64,000 bases of DNA from Xenorhabdus beddingii (GCF_002127545.1 NZ_MUBK01000022.1:1-64000), one strand, 5' to 3'; shown: positions 8,395-18,316, numbered from the stretch's first letter. Notes: generated by a model not told the origin, from the sequence alone. Translations and numbers: made by a program.

Positions 8395-11300
8395 TCAATA
8401 CAGGGTGTCCGGCAGGGTGAACTGGCTGAACAGCCCGCCGGCAAACGGGTTGTCGGATTCATCCACGTAGATGCGGTAGGTCATCTCGCCGCCATCCACC
8501 CCAAAGCGCACATCAAAGAAGCCCGGCTGGACATTGGTCAGCTGGCCGCTGTTAATCAGCCGCAACTGGGCCCACGGCCCGGTGAATTTGATGGCGCGCG
8601 GGGCCTGGTTGCTGCGATCCGGCATCAGGGTCAACTGGCTTTCGGTGCCCGCCCGCATCGAGTTCGGCCAGATCAGCCGCGCCACCGGGCTGCGCCCGTG
8701 CGAGTAATCCACCAACTGGCCGTCGAGGTTCAGCAGCGCCCGGCGCTTGTTGCCGGTCAGGCTCAGCGGCTCAATGGCAAACTGGGCCCCGAGGCCGTTC
8801 TGCGGGGTAAAGAAGGTGGTGCGGATGCGGTCCGCCACCGCCAGTTGCTTCATCACATCCGGGCGGATCAGCATCTTGCCGTCGGTGCCGGTGGTCAGGT
8901 TGTATTCCACAAACGGTTTCAGGCTCTGCTGGTAGAACGCATCCAGCGTCCCGCCCGGCCGGAAGAAGCGGTCAAACTCACTCAGCGGCACTTCTTCAGT
9001 GGCCCGCGGGTTGAACGGGTAACGGCCCGCCAGGTAGGTCCGGTACTGTTTGACCACCGTGTGGTTCCATTCCACTTCCAGCGACCGCACCGCCTCCATC
9101 ATCACCACCCGCCACGCCTGCTCCGCCAGGTCACCGATCCAGCGGTTCAGCGGCTCCGGCAGGTTTTTCGCCATCTGCTGCACTTCAAAAATGGCGTCAC
9201 TGTTGTTCTTGTCCAGCCGCATCTGCACCGCCTGCAGCGCCGCCTTGCCCGGCACCGGCGAGTTCTGGATCGCCAGCAGGTAACGGTGCAGCGCCATCAG
9301 TTTCTGGTAGACGCTTTGCAGCGTGCTGCCCTTGTCACCGTGCTCCGTCAGCACCCCGGTTTCGGCGGCAAAGCCGTGGCTGAGGGTGTTGAGCAATTTG
9401 TAGTCGTCGCGCGCCAGCAGGCCCGCTTTTTCCTTGTCGCCCAGCGTGCTGCTGATCACCGGCGGATGGGTGTTCTCGCTCAGGATTTGCAGCGCCCGCT
9501 TGACCGGCTGCTCCCCGCTGATCACCTGCTCGATGGCGCTGATGGCCTGCGGCAGGTCCTCAAAGTCACGCACTTCCAGGTTGTTCATCGCCGCCCGCCA
9601 GGTGGCGGTGTACTCGGAGACATACAGTTCGTCGATTTCACGCTGGATCTGCTTCTGGTCGGTGTCACTGTACTGGTCGTGGCCCGCCGGGGTGCCGGCC
9701 TCGGGCGCTTTCTCCTTGTGCTGCCCGATGTTCAGCACCCAACTGTCCATCGCGGTCAGCTCCGCCAGTTGCCCGCCCTGCTGGACGTAATAGTCCATCA
9801 GGCCGTGCCGGGTCAGGAACTGCGGGATCACCAGCCGTTTTTCGTTGCTGGCCACAAACACGCTGTCAAAGCTCGGGCCAATCTGGTCACGCAGGTTGAC
9901 CGGCGCGGCCAGCGCATCCTGCGCCTTGATGCGCAGGTTCTGGTACACCCGCTGCTTGACGGACAGGGCCTTCAGCTCCTGCTGGGCCTGGCGGATCGGC
10001 TGCACAAACGGCGCGAAGCGATCAATCGCCCCCTGTTCCCCCTGATCCCGTTTGGCTTTCCAGTCGGTGCGATCCAGCGCGTAATCCAGGTGGGTCAGCA
10101 GCGCTTCCTGCACGTCACGCTGGCCGTGGAAGACCCGGCTCCAGCGTTCACGCAGCGACTGGGCCACCAGGGCGTTGTTACGCTTGCCGGCATCTTCCAG
10201 CATGCGCATCACCCGCAGGATCTCCAGTTTTTCCTCACTGCCGGCCGGGGCCCGGTTCAGGTCATCCAGCAGCCCCGCCATCAGGGCCGGCAGGAAACGC
10301 TGCTCCAGCAGTTTCAGGTAGGTGTTTTCCACATACGGCCCGACGCTGCCGCCCTGATACAGCGCCATGTCGGTCAGGAATGAGGTGTTCTGGTGATAGT
10401 TGCCGTACGCCAGGGTGGCGTCCCGGATCGGGTTCATCAACGGCAGCTGGAGATGGCCGTCGTGGTCCTCCCCTTTCGGCGGCGGCACGGACAGGAAGTT
10501 TTTCGCCTGCGCCAGCACCTCTTCCCCGGCCCGGTAGTTTTTCTGGTAGAAGTAATGCCAGCCGCCCCACAGCGCGGCAATCGCCAGCGCACTGACCGTG
10601 GAGAAGGTGTAGAGCTGGCGGCGGTTGCGGCTCAGCCAGATGCGGTTTTCCGCCGCCAGGTTCGGCTCGGCCAGCAGGACCGATTCAAACAGTGAATGGG
10701 TAAAGTACGGCAGCGTGTCGCCCGCCGGCCAGGTGGGGAACGCCTGGGTACCCAGATGGTACTGGGCCGAGGCCGACTGGGTGAACAGGTCGTCCATCTG
10801 CCCCACCTGATGCGCCGATGTCAGGTACACCCCGCGCAGGGTCGGGCGGTGGTGCTCGTCGTTATACAGGATATCCTCCAGCATCTGGACGATGTAGCTG
10901 TACAGGCCCTGGATCTGGCGGGTGAAACTGAACAGGGCGCTGCGTTGGTTGGCGTCCACATTGTTCAGCATCATGTCCGGCATCGCCCCGTTCAGGTTGG
11001 CCATCCACTGCTGCCAGAACTGTTCCAGCTCACTGCGCCACGCCTTTTCATCGCGGTTGTTGAGGCTGAACGTCACCCCGAGGATTTGGTCGCGCAGTTG
11101 GCGATCCAGCGACTGGTACATCGCCTCAAAGCCGTGCAGCAGGTCGATTTTGGTCATCACCAGATAGAGCGGCAACTGGCTGTGGAAGGTCAGGCGGATG
11201 TCCTGCAAACGCTGGTGAATTTCCCGCACATAGCGTTCGCGCTGTTCGCGGCTGTCGGTCATCAGGCGCAGGGTATCCACGGTCAGGATAATCCCGTTCA

Positions 11301-12000
11301 GCGGCTGGCGCTGGCGGTTTTCAGTCAGCCAGTTCAGCAGCGCTTCCCACAGGCGCGGGTGGATTTGCGGCTTGTCGCTGTTGAGCGGGACGGGCTGGTC
11401 AATCAACTGTCCCTTCGGATCAAGGATGACCGCTTTTTCCCCCAGCCAGCAGCGCAGCAGCAGGGGCACGTCGCCATCCTGCCGCAGATATTCCGGGGCC
11501 GCGATTTCGGACAGCTTATAGCCCTCCTTAATCAGGGCGGTTTTACCGCTCTTCTGGCTACCCATCACCATGTACCACGGCCGTTCGTACAGGTAATTGT
11601 GCGAATCCAGATGGCGTTGCAACTGGGATTTCCAGTGGTCGAGGTAGCGATCCTGATGTTCGATATCCTCCCGCACCGGATCCACCCCTTTCAGTTCCAC
11701 GTCCAGATTCAGTTTTTCCAGCGTCCGCAGGCGGCGCCACGCTTTCATGCCGATCCAGCACAGCACCAGCATGATGATGAGGGCGGTAGCCAGCCAGCGG
11801 GCCGCCAGACTGTCCAGCGGATAGTCGTTGCGGATTTTCCATTCCGGCCCCCACCACCAGACCGCGATCAGCAGCAGGCAGGGGATCAGGGCCAGCATCA
11901 GGGCCATCGCGGCCTTAAGACGGGGCAGGGATTTCACCTTCCCCAGTGCCGGCAAGGCCGATTTCAGGGGTGCCAGCGCGGACAAAGAGGGCCATTTCAT
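8395..12000 (-). CDS. tssM: T6SS membrane-complex protein TssM (IcmF/VasK)
   Basis: A 1,201-residue IcmF-family protein, full family length. Two membrane segments near the N-terminus (about 29-50 and 68-86), then a cytoplasmic NTPase-like region with an intact Walker A motif GSQKSGKT (residues 147-154), a third membrane segment (FSTVSALAIAALWGGW, about 450), and a large periplasmic part ending in the beta-rich C-terminus that contacts TssJ. With TssL and TssJ it forms the envelope-spanning channel on which the baseplate docks. It starts at an ATG that overlaps the tssA stop (ATGA), so translation is coupled. Confidence 0.97.
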   Translation of the reverse strand: MKWPSLSALAPLKSALPALGKVKSLPRLKAAMALMLALIPCLLLIAVWWWGPEWKIRNDYPLDSLAARWLATALIIMLVLCWIGMKAWRRLRTLEKLNLDVELKGVDPVREDIEHQDRYLDHWKSQLQRHLDSHNYLYERPWYMVMGSQKSGKTALIKEGYKLSEIAAPEYLRQDGDVPLLLRCWLGEKAVILDPKGQLIDQPVPLNSDKPQIHPRLWEALLNWLTENRQRQPLNGIILTVDTLRLMTDSREQRERYVREIHQRLQDIRLTFHSQLPLYLVMTKIDLLHGFEAMYQSLDRQLRDQILGVTFSLNNRDEKAWRSELEQFWQQWMANLNGAMPDMMLNNVDANQRSALFSFTRQIQGLYSYIVQMLEDILYNDEHHRPTLRGVYLTSAHQVGQMDDLFTQSASAQYHLGTQAFPTWPAGDTLPYFTHSLFESVLLAEPNLAAENRIWLSRNRRQLYTFSTVSALAIAALWGGWHYFYQKNYRAGEEVLAQAKNFLSVPPPKGEDHDGHLQLPLMNPIRDATLAYGNYHQNTSFLTDMALYQGGSVGPYVENTYLKLLEQRFLPALMAGLLDDLNRAPAGSEEKLEILRVMRMLEDAGKRNNALVAQSLRERWSRVFHGQRDVQEALLTHLDYALDRTDWKAKRDQGEQGAIDRFAPFVQPIRQAQQELKALSVKQRVYQNLRIKAQDALAAPVNLRDQIGPSFDSVFVASNEKRLVIPQFLTRHGLMDYYVQQGGQLAELTAMDSWVLNIGQHKEKAPEAGTPAGHDQYSDTDQKQIQREIDELYVSEYTATWRAAMNNLEVRDFEDLPQAISAIEQVISGEQPVKRALQILSENTHPPVISSTLGDKEKAGLLARDDYKLLNTLSHGFAAETGVLTEHGDKGSTLQSVYQKLMALHRYLLAIQNSPVPGKAALQAVQMRLDKNNSDAIFEVQQMAKNLPEPLNRWIGDLAEQAWRVVMMEAVRSLEVEWNHTVVKQYRTYLAGRYPFNPRATEEVPLSEFDRFFRPGGTLDAFYQQSLKPFVEYNLTTGTDGKMLIRPDVMKQLAVADRIRTTFFTPQNGLGAQFAIEPLSLTGNKRRALLNLDGQLVDYSHGRSPVARLIWPNSMRAGTESQLTLMPDRSNQAPRAIKFTGPWAQLRLINSGQLTNVQPGFFDVRFGVDGGEMTYRIYVDESDNPFAGGLFSQFTLPDTLY

Positions 12001-13436
12001 GGGTTAACGCTCCTGTTTGAAGCCGTTTCCTTGAGAGGAGCCGGCAGTTTTTCAGCCACTTTTTCGGCCAGTAAAGCCAGCAGGCTGGGTTCCCATTGAG
12101 TCAGTTGCATATGTTGTCCCGTGTGTAACAAGTTCCGGTAGTGCTGCTGGGCCAGCGCGGTCATGCCGGCGGCGTCCAGCAATTGGGCATTGAGCCATTG
12201 GCCGTAGAATTGATCCCGTGGCTCGGTCAGCGCTTGCTGGTGGATTTCCAGCATGTTCAGGGCCGCTTCCAGTCCCTGTTGCTGGAAACACTGCCAGATG
12301 GCGTCCTGATCGGCGGAAACGGTCCCGTGCCCTGTGGCCGCCGGTGCCGGAGCCAGCCAATCGAGGCTGTCGGGCGAGATAAACGGGCTCATGTCGGCAA
12401 AACTTAAGGTTTTCAGCGCCGGTAACCGCGCCAGAAACGCATTCAGTGCGTCACGGATGGCGGCTGCCACGTCCGCATAGCCCAGTTGTACGGCGGCCTG
12501 CGCCGCAATGACATGCCCGTCCAGCCAGTAAGGGGCCAGGGTCAGGCTCTGTTCAATTTGTTGCAGCAGTTGATGATCCGCCATCGGCAAGCGCGCCAGA
12601 TAATCGGCGGTGCGATCGGCGGAAGCCGGAGCCAGCGGGGTTTTGCCGTCGGCATTCGCCATCGGGGCGGTGGTGAGGGTGTACCAGACCGCGTGACGGC
12701 GCAGGGCATAGCCAATCGGCGATCCCGGATGCCGTTCACACAGCAGGTCGGCGACGGTCATCAGGGTCTGCTTCCACGCTTTGTCGCTGGAACTGTTGAC
12801 TTCCACGTCGGGCATCGGTGCCGCTTCAACGGATCGGGACAGGGCCTCCGGCGATCCCGCCGGCGCGACAGGTGCCGGGGTGGGTGCCGCCGGAACCTCG
12901 GGCTGACGGTTGTAACGCACACGCAGTTGATCAACGTCTTTAGCAAGATCCGGTTCACTGGCATGCCAGCACTGGGCAAGGTGGGCCAACGCGCCTTGTG
13001 CCTCATCCCGTTCGCCCTGACTCGCCTTTTCCGTGAAACTGCCCTGCGCGGCATCAAAACGCTTAAGCACCTGCTGGGCCAGCCGGCGTTTTACCAGAGG
13101 CTTGGTCGGCCAGGCTTTTTCCCAGTAATGTTTGACATACTCGGCCAGCAGTTCCATGGCGAGGATCAATTCAGCCGCGTTGCCGGCATGTTGCAACGTG
13201 CGCAACAGGTGCCCCATCAACCGGAAATCTTTGCTCTTTTCGCCCAGCAGCCGCAAGGCTTGACGCTGGATCTCTTCAACGTCCAGCGCGCCATGTGACA
13301 GCGAGCCGAATTTGATCATCTCGCCGTCGATATAGTCCCATTCGGGTTCACCGTCGCCCAGCGCCCGGCCAATCTGTTCGTCGGACAGGGGGGCCAGCAA
13401 GGCGCCGAACCAGTCAAATTGTGTTCTGATGTCCAT
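11997..13436 (-). CDS. tssA: T6SS sheath-assembly protein TssA (VasJ type)
   Basis: About 479 residues. N-terminal ImpA_N domain (LLAPLSDEQIGRALGDGEPEWDYID..., AEYVKHYWEKAWPTKPLVKRR), a Pro-rich linker near residues 190-215, then a C-terminal VasJ-type helical domain (PIGYALRRHAVWYTLTTAPM, LTLAPYWLDGHVIAAQAAVQLGY). TssA proteins cap the growing sheath and prime tail polymerization. The ATG of MDIRTQFDW is taken as the start; an in-frame TTG four codons upstream is possible but less likely. It follows vasI with the two genes almost touching and overlaps tssM by 4 bases. Confidence 0.93.
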   Translation of the reverse strand: MDIRTQFDWFGALLAPLSDEQIGRALGDGEPEWDYIDGEMIKFGSLSHGALDVEEIQRQALRLLGEKSKDFRLMGHLLRTLQHAGNAAELILAMELLAEYVKHYWEKAWPTKPLVKRRLAQQVLKRFDAAQGSFTEKASQGERDEAQGALAHLAQCWHASEPDLAKDVDQLRVRYNRQPEVPAAPTPAPVAPAGSPEALSRSVEAAPMPDVEVNSSSDKAWKQTLMTVADLLCERHPGSPIGYALRRHAVWYTLTTAPMANADGKTPLAPASADRTADYLARLPMADHQLLQQIEQSLTLAPYWLDGHVIAAQAAVQLGYADVAAAIRDALNAFLARLPALKTLSFADMSPFISPDSLDWLAPAPAATGHGTVSADQDAIWQCFQQQGLEAALNMLEIHQQALTEPRDQFYGQWLNAQLLDAAGMTALAQQHYRNLLHTGQHMQLTQWEPSLLALLAEKVAEKLPAPLKETASNRSVNP

Positions 13437-13441
13437 GTCGA

Positions 13442-14113
13442 TTACCAACGGCAGGCCGCGCGCAACGGCTTCGCGGCCTGCTCCAACTGAGAAATGTTAA
13501 AGGTGACCGGGCGGCCATGGCTGCCGGTAATGGTCACCCGCTCGCTGTCCATCAGGCGCTTGATTTCCTCAATGCCCGGTAAGCCCCGGCTGGATTCCCA
13601 TAAGTACCCTTGTTCCCGAACAAACCATTCGGTGCGGTATTGGGTCCGGTCGGTGGACACCGTGACGGCGCCTGAGTCCACCGCCTTGGGCAAGGCCACC
13701 TGCAAACGGGTGATGCTGTCAATGCAACTCAGCATCAGGACCGGACGGGGGGGCGGCACCCCAACCGCCGGGGTGGTCAGGATAACCGGGCCGGCGCCTT
13801 TCTCGCCCTGCGTCACCATGAAGCCGGTCGAGTAATCAGTGCGTTTCATCTCCTGCTCCATCGCCTGCCGCCATAACGGCCCCATGTTCTCGATCGGGAT
13901 GTGGACGTTTTTGAACCGGAGGTGATTCAATGCGCGGTCATAGCACGCCAGCCGGATCAACGGAGACGGCTCAAAGCGGCAGGCGTGCAGTTCATCTAAA
14001 TTTTGCGCTTCCTTGACCTCCGCGACAGCTTCCCGGGGTTCCATCCTCTCCGCAAGTCGGGGGTCTCCGGCCAATGACGCGAGCAATGAACTGATAATTA
14101 AAACAATATTCAT
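13442..14113 (-). CDS. vasI: T6SS-associated protein VasI (TagO/VCA0118 family)
   Basis: A 223-residue protein with a weak N-terminal signal sequence (NIVLIISSLLASLAG), so probably periplasmic or envelope-associated. The pattern ACRFEPSPLIRLACYDRAL, a central stretch ending in PVLMLSCIDSITRLQVALP, and a C-terminal GSHGRPVTFNIS is that of the VC_A0118/VasI family found only in T6SS loci. Its exact role is unclear. The ATG overlaps the stop of the preceding regulator (ATGA), and the gene sits in the usual vasH-vasI-tssA-tssM order. Confidence 0.85.
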   Translation of the reverse strand: MNIVLIISSLLASLAGDPRLAERMEPREAVAEVKEAQNLDELHACRFEPSPLIRLACYDRALNHLRFKNVHIPIENMGPLWRQAMEQEMKRTDYSTGFMVTQGEKGAGPVILTTPAVGVPPPRPVLMLSCIDSITRLQVALPKAVDSGAVTVSTDRTQYRTEWFVREQGYLWESSRGLPGIEEIKRLMDSERVTITGSHGRPVTFNISQLEQAAKPLRAACRW

Positions 14114-14907
14114 AATCTACACCCGTATTTAGCCAGTTTGTAAACCAACGTCCGCTGGGGGATCCCCAGGCTTTGGGCAATCAATCGGGTGTCGTTTCCC
14201 AACTGACGCTGACGTTGCACCAACACGGCGCTTTCAAATTCTTCTATGGCCTTTGGCAGATTATCGATGTGACTGTAATCCACGGAGATACTGCTGACGG
14301 CCGCCGGGTTTTTCGCTTCACTCAGGGTAGCCAGCAACTCATCCAGTTGTTTTTCTTTCTGGCGTTGCACCTGAAATAACTGACGGATTTGCCGTAACTG
14401 TCCGCGCAGTTGATCAAGTTCCTGCAATTTTTTCAGGCGGTGCTGCATGACATGGCAATAGATGCCGAACATGTTGTCACTGTGGGTAAACGGGGTGACT
14501 TGGTCGGCAAAGACAGCGATCACGCCGCACGCCTGCCCGTTGCAGTCAAACAGGGGAATGCCGTACAACCCGCAGTTATGCGGCAGCTCGGCAATAAACG
14601 TGCGGAAGTAGGGATCATCAATGCGCGCCCCGTGATTGAGGGAATCCCAGACGATCGGGGTTCCCTTGCGCAAGACCTGTATCAAGGGGTTATTGACGTC
14701 ACCGATGTCCACATGCAACCGACGTGTATTGGTTTGCTGAGGTGCCGGCAGGTTGTAGCTTTCCAGCCGGTTCTCCGTGATGTTGAGCAGGAAAACCAAC
14801 AGGGCATCAAAACGCGCGCTCTGGCTGACCTGCAAAAAATGGTCAACCAGTTGTTCTATCGTGTCATCGTCCAATAACGCTAACGCGCTTTTCAGCCGCT
14901 GTTTCAT
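14110..14907 (-). CDS. vasH: VasH-like regulator lacking the AAA+ sigma-54 domain (GAF plus Fis-type HTH)
   Basis: The position between clpV and vasI is that of vasH, the sigma-54-dependent T6SS activator. The 265-residue product keeps an N-terminal GAF-like sensory domain (about 20-170, with NCGLYGIPLFDCNGQACGVIAVF), a coiled-coil linker (about 175-210), and a C-terminal Fis-type helix-turn-helix (NDTRLIAQSLGIPQRTLVYKLAKYG). Missing is the roughly 230-240 residue AAA+ domain with its Walker motifs and GAFTGA loop, so it cannot remodel sigma-54 RNA polymerase. The frame is intact, it keeps coupled overlaps with both neighbours (TAATG with clpV, ATGA with vasI), and the HTH core looks conserved. 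It may therefore work as a ligand-sensing DNA-binding repressor or anti-activator. Confidence 0.85.
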   Translation of the reverse strand: MKQRLKSALALLDDDTIEQLVDHFLQVSQSARFDALLVFLLNITENRLESYNLPAPQQTNTRRLHVDIGDVNNPLIQVLRKGTPIVWDSLNHGARIDDPYFRTFIAELPHNCGLYGIPLFDCNGQACGVIAVFADQVTPFTHSDNMFGIYCHVMQHRLKKLQELDQLRGQLRQIRQLFQVQRQKEKQLDELLATLSEAKNPAAVSSISVDYSHIDNLPKAIEEFESAVLVQRQRQLGNDTRLIAQSLGIPQRTLVYKLAKYGCRL

Positions 14908-17537
14908 TATTCTGCCTCCTCAACCTCTGCCTGAAACGCATGTTCTGCGACGGTTAAACGGATCGCGCTAATCGGCTTACCCGCCGCCATTTTCTGCAAC
15001 AACAGTAATGAAACGGGGGGTAACAGGGCGCCATCAATGATGGACTCCAGCATACGGGCGCCATTTTCCGCCCGGGTGGCTCGCTGTAAGATCTCGTCGG
15101 ATACCGCCTCACTGATGGAGACTTCGGCGTTGAAACGTTGAGTCAACAGTGTATCCAGTCGGGCCAGCTTGCCCTGAATAATGGTTTTCAGGGTGTCATA
15201 ACCCAGCGGCAGATAAGGGATCACTTCCATCCGCGCCAACAGGGCCGGTTTGAAGAAGGCCGCCAGTTCCGGGTACAGCAGGTCGTTGATCTGATCAGGC
15301 TGTTCGGCGTTGTCTACGATGGTTTGATAACCCAGGTTAGAGGTCAGGAAGAACACCACGTTTTTACAGTCGATGATGCGCCCTTCCCCATCGGCCAGCT
15401 CACCTTTGTCAAACGCCTGATAGAACAGGTTCAGGACATCCGGATGCGCTTTTTCCACTTCATCCAGCAAGACAACCGAGTACGGTTTTTGACGGATGGC
15501 TTCGGTCAGCACACCGCCTTCCCCGTAACCGACGTAGCCCGGCGGGGAACCAATCAGGCGGGAAACCGTGTGTTTTTCCTGAAACTCAGACATGTTGATG
15601 GTGGTGAGGTATTGGCGACCCCCAAACATCAGCTCCGCAATTTGCAGGACGGTTTCGGTTTTACCGACACCACTGGATCCCACCAGCAGGAATGCGCCCA
15701 GAGGACGACCGGGACGGCGCAGGTCTGCGCGGGCCGTCAGCAAGTGTTTATGCAGGCATTGGATGGCCGTTTCCTGCCCTTTGATGCTTTGTCCCAAATG
15801 AACAGGCAGTTCGGTGACGATGGACAGCTCGCTCTGTGACAGGCGGTTCAATGGCACCCCCGTCCACTCTGCGATCACCGCCGCGATCTGGGTTTTGTCC
15901 ACATGGGGAGACACCAGCGTTTGTTTCTGCTGTAACCCGGCCAGTTGGGCATTCAGCCCCGCCAGTCTTTCGATCAGGGATGGCTCGTCGGCGGTTTCTT
16001 CCGTCTTTTCTGCTTCAACCGCATCATCAGCCAGCAATTGGCTACGCAGTTCGATGATCTGTTTCACCAATTCCTGCTGCTGTTGCCAGCTCATTTCCAG
16101 CCCGACGAGTTGCTCCTGAATCTCTTTTTGCTGGTTTTGCAGCTCTTCCAACCGTTCAACGTGGAGGTTCAGCCCCATACGTTGCTCTCTTTCCAGCACG
16201 TCGATTTCCATTTGCATCTGGTGCAGTCCGGTCGTCAGCGAGGAGATCTGACGCGGCGGTGAAGTCAGGTTGATGGCAACACGGGCGCAGGCGGTATCCA
16301 GTACGTCAATCGCTTTGTCCGGCAGTTGGCGGCCAGAAAGATAACGGTCACTCAATACCGCAGAGGCTTTCAGCGCTTCATCATCGATCAGGACGCCATG
16401 CGCCTGCTCATAAATGGCACGCAGGCCGCGCATGATGATGGTGGCTTCCTCCGCCGTGGGTTCAGCCACTTTCACCAGTTGGAAACGACGGGACAGTGCG
16501 GCGTCTTTTTCGAAATACTTTTTGTATTCGCTCCAGGTCGTCGCCGCGATGGTTTTCAGCTCGCCGCGCGCCAGCGCAGGTTTCAGCAGGTTGGAAATAT
16601 CCAGTCCCCCCGCTTGGTTGCCTGCACCAATCAACGTGTGGGCTTCATCGATAAACAGGATGATGGGTTTAGCCGACTGGCTAATTTCCGCCATGATCCC
16701 TTTGAAACGTTTTTCAAATTCACCTTTTACGGCGGCACCGGCCTGCAATGCTCCCAGATCCAGGGTCATCAATTCGCTGTTGCGCAGTTTATCCGGGACG
16801 CGATCATTCATGATGCGCAGTGCCAGACCTTCAATCAGGGCACTCTTGCCCACACCGGCTTCACCGACGACGATGGGGTTGTTTTTGCGACGACGGCAGA
16901 GAATGTCGATCATCAGATCGATTTCATTATCACGGCATAAAACCGGGTCCAGTTTGCCCTGACGCGCCTGCTCAGTCATGTTCTGGGTAAAGCGGGCCAG
17001 CAAGCTGTCGTTGTTTGCCGGATGTACGCCCTGCCCCTCGTTATCGCTGGCAGCAAAAGGCTGTTCGGCAGAGCCATTCGTCCATTGTGCAAAATCCTGG
17101 CGCAATAATTCGCGGTTGATACCGGCCAGCAAACGCGCCGTTTGTGGCGCCAGATAACGCAATGGGCTGAACAGCAACGCAATCAGCATAACGCCACTGC
17201 GCAGTTCGGCGTGCTGCATTTCGGTGGAAGCCAGTAACCAACTATCCTGCAACCATTCCACCAACATCGGGGAAAAATTGGGGTAAGACTGCACAATCGA
17301 CTGATGATGGGTCATCACTTGATCGAGTTGTTCTTTCAACAGATCTTTATCAATATCGACTTTATTTAGGATCAGTCGCACGTCACTGAGCGGGGTATCA
17401 ATCATTTGCAGCAGCAGTTGGGCAACCGTGATTTCAGGTTGCTGCTGGCTGACGCAAGAGGCCGCCGCCGCTTCCAGTGCATGGCGGACCATCGGGTTTA
17501 AACGATTTACAAGAGTGGGCAGATCAATCTGAATCAT
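14907..17537 (-). CDS. clpV: T6SS sheath-disassembly ATPase ClpV (TssH)
   Basis: An 876-residue Hsp100/ClpB-type AAA+ unfoldase that recycles the contracted TssBC sheath. N-terminal Clp-N repeat region (residues 1-160), first ATPase with GEAGVGKS Walker A (about 230) and FIDEAHTLIGAG Walker B, a coiled-coil middle domain (about 420-530, EREQRMGLNLHVERLEELQ), second ATPase with GSSGVGKT (about 620) and VVLLDEVEKAHPD, and a C-terminal small domain. GYVGYGEGG marks the second pore loop. The N-terminal Clp-N region is the part expected to bind TssC. It starts 9 bases after tssL ends. Confidence 0.97.
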   Translation of the reverse strand: MIQIDLPTLVNRLNPMVRHALEAAAASCVSQQQPEITVAQLLLQMIDTPLSDVRLILNKVDIDKDLLKEQLDQVMTHHQSIVQSYPNFSPMLVEWLQDSWLLASTEMQHAELRSGVMLIALLFSPLRYLAPQTARLLAGINRELLRQDFAQWTNGSAEQPFAASDNEGQGVHPANNDSLLARFTQNMTEQARQGKLDPVLCRDNEIDLMIDILCRRRKNNPIVVGEAGVGKSALIEGLALRIMNDRVPDKLRNSELMTLDLGALQAGAAVKGEFEKRFKGIMAEISQSAKPIILFIDEAHTLIGAGNQAGGLDISNLLKPALARGELKTIAATTWSEYKKYFEKDAALSRRFQLVKVAEPTAEEATIIMRGLRAIYEQAHGVLIDDEALKASAVLSDRYLSGRQLPDKAIDVLDTACARVAINLTSPPRQISSLTTGLHQMQMEIDVLEREQRMGLNLHVERLEELQNQQKEIQEQLVGLEMSWQQQQELVKQIIELRSQLLADDAVEAEKTEETADEPSLIERLAGLNAQLAGLQQKQTLVSPHVDKTQIAAVIAEWTGVPLNRLSQSELSIVTELPVHLGQSIKGQETAIQCLHKHLLTARADLRRPGRPLGAFLLVGSSGVGKTETVLQIAELMFGGRQYLTTINMSEFQEKHTVSRLIGSPPGYVGYGEGGVLTEAIRQKPYSVVLLDEVEKAHPDVLNLFYQAFDKGELADGEGRIIDCKNVVFFLTSNLGYQTIVDNAEQPDQINDLLYPELAAFFKPALLARMEVIPYLPLGYDTLKTIIQGKLARLDTLLTQRFNAEVSISEAVSDEILQRATRAENGARMLESIIDGALLPPVSLLLLQKMAAGKPISAIRLTVAEHAFQAEVEEAE

Positions 17538-17546
17538 GGCGACTTC

Positions 17547-18314
17547 CTATCTCAATAAGTTACTTAGCTGCTTTAATATGTCTTGTGTCTGATCACCGAG
17601 GCGAATGGCATAGAAGCTGTAAATGGCCACCAGCAAACCTGCGCTGATAAAAAACAGGTGCTTGATGGTCCACCGTCTGCTCAGGCGATAACGCGCATCA
17701 CTCTCGTTGATATTGACATACAGCGTGGTGGGCGGAGCCTCTCCGCGCAGTGAGTGGAGCTGTTGCTGCAAGCGGCGGAACAGGCGTTCAAAGTCATCGC
17801 TTTTCTGGGTGCTGACTTTGTAACGGCCGCGATATCCCAGACACAGGCAGAGGTAAATGAACTCCAGCAGGTGCTGGTAGCGCTGGGCCTCTCCCATCAA
17901 GCGCTCAAGCAATACGAAGACTTTTTCACCTCCCCACGTTTCATTGTGGAAGTGCACCAGCAGTGATTGCTTCAACCAACCATTCTGACTGTTCCAACCG
18001 TGCCCCAACGCCGTTTCATCAATGAAGGTGCACAGTACGTAACGGAATGAAACAATCGCGCCGGGTTCATAACCCTTGGTTTGCAGAAACTGCTCAATAG
18101 CCCGAATGTCAGTCACAACCTGTTGGTAAAGTTTGTCCGGCAGTGCCTGATCATTCATGTCCTGCAAACGCAGAACCATTCCCAACAAAGGGGTGGCAGC
18201 ATCGATCATGGGATTGAGGCTTTCACCACGCAACGGTAGCTGGTACTGGCGCTGAAACGTTTTCAGCGTTTCAGGCTTTTCCAGCGACAAACTGTCAACA
18301 TTGATATCACTCAT
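17547..18314 (-). CDS. tssL: T6SS inner-membrane protein TssL (DotU/IcmH)
   Basis: 255 residues. The cytoplasmic DotU-like helical domain spans about 30-200 (PMIDAATPLLGMVLRLQ, FRYVLCTFIDETALGHGWN, FVLLERLMGEAQRYQHLLEFIYLCLCLGYRGRY), followed by one C-terminal membrane anchor (IKHLFFISAGLLVAIYSFYAI). There is no peptidoglycan-binding OmpA extension. TssL pairs with TssM and touches the baseplate through TssK. It lies 2 bases downstream of tssK. Confidence 0.96.
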   Translation of the reverse strand: MSDINVDSLSLEKPETLKTFQRQYQLPLRGESLNPMIDAATPLLGMVLRLQDMNDQALPDKLYQQVVTDIRAIEQFLQTKGYEPGAIVSFRYVLCTFIDETALGHGWNSQNGWLKQSLLVHFHNETWGGEKVFVLLERLMGEAQRYQHLLEFIYLCLCLGYRGRYKVSTQKSDDFERLFRRLQQQLHSLRGEAPPTTLYVNINESDARYRLSRRWTIKHLFFISAGLLVAIYSFYAIRLGDQTQDILKQLSNLLR

Positions 18315-18316
18315 GA

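Noticed and set aside
8389-10383. 664-codon plus-strand ORF opposite tssM, and similar long plus-strand ORFs at 100-1593, 1720-2931, 4635-5897 and 10696-12099
   Set aside because: They are antisense shadows of GC-rich minus-strand genes (tssM, rhs, vgrG). Their translations are Arg/His/Pro/Gln-rich without domains, and the opposite strand is fully accounted for by known families.
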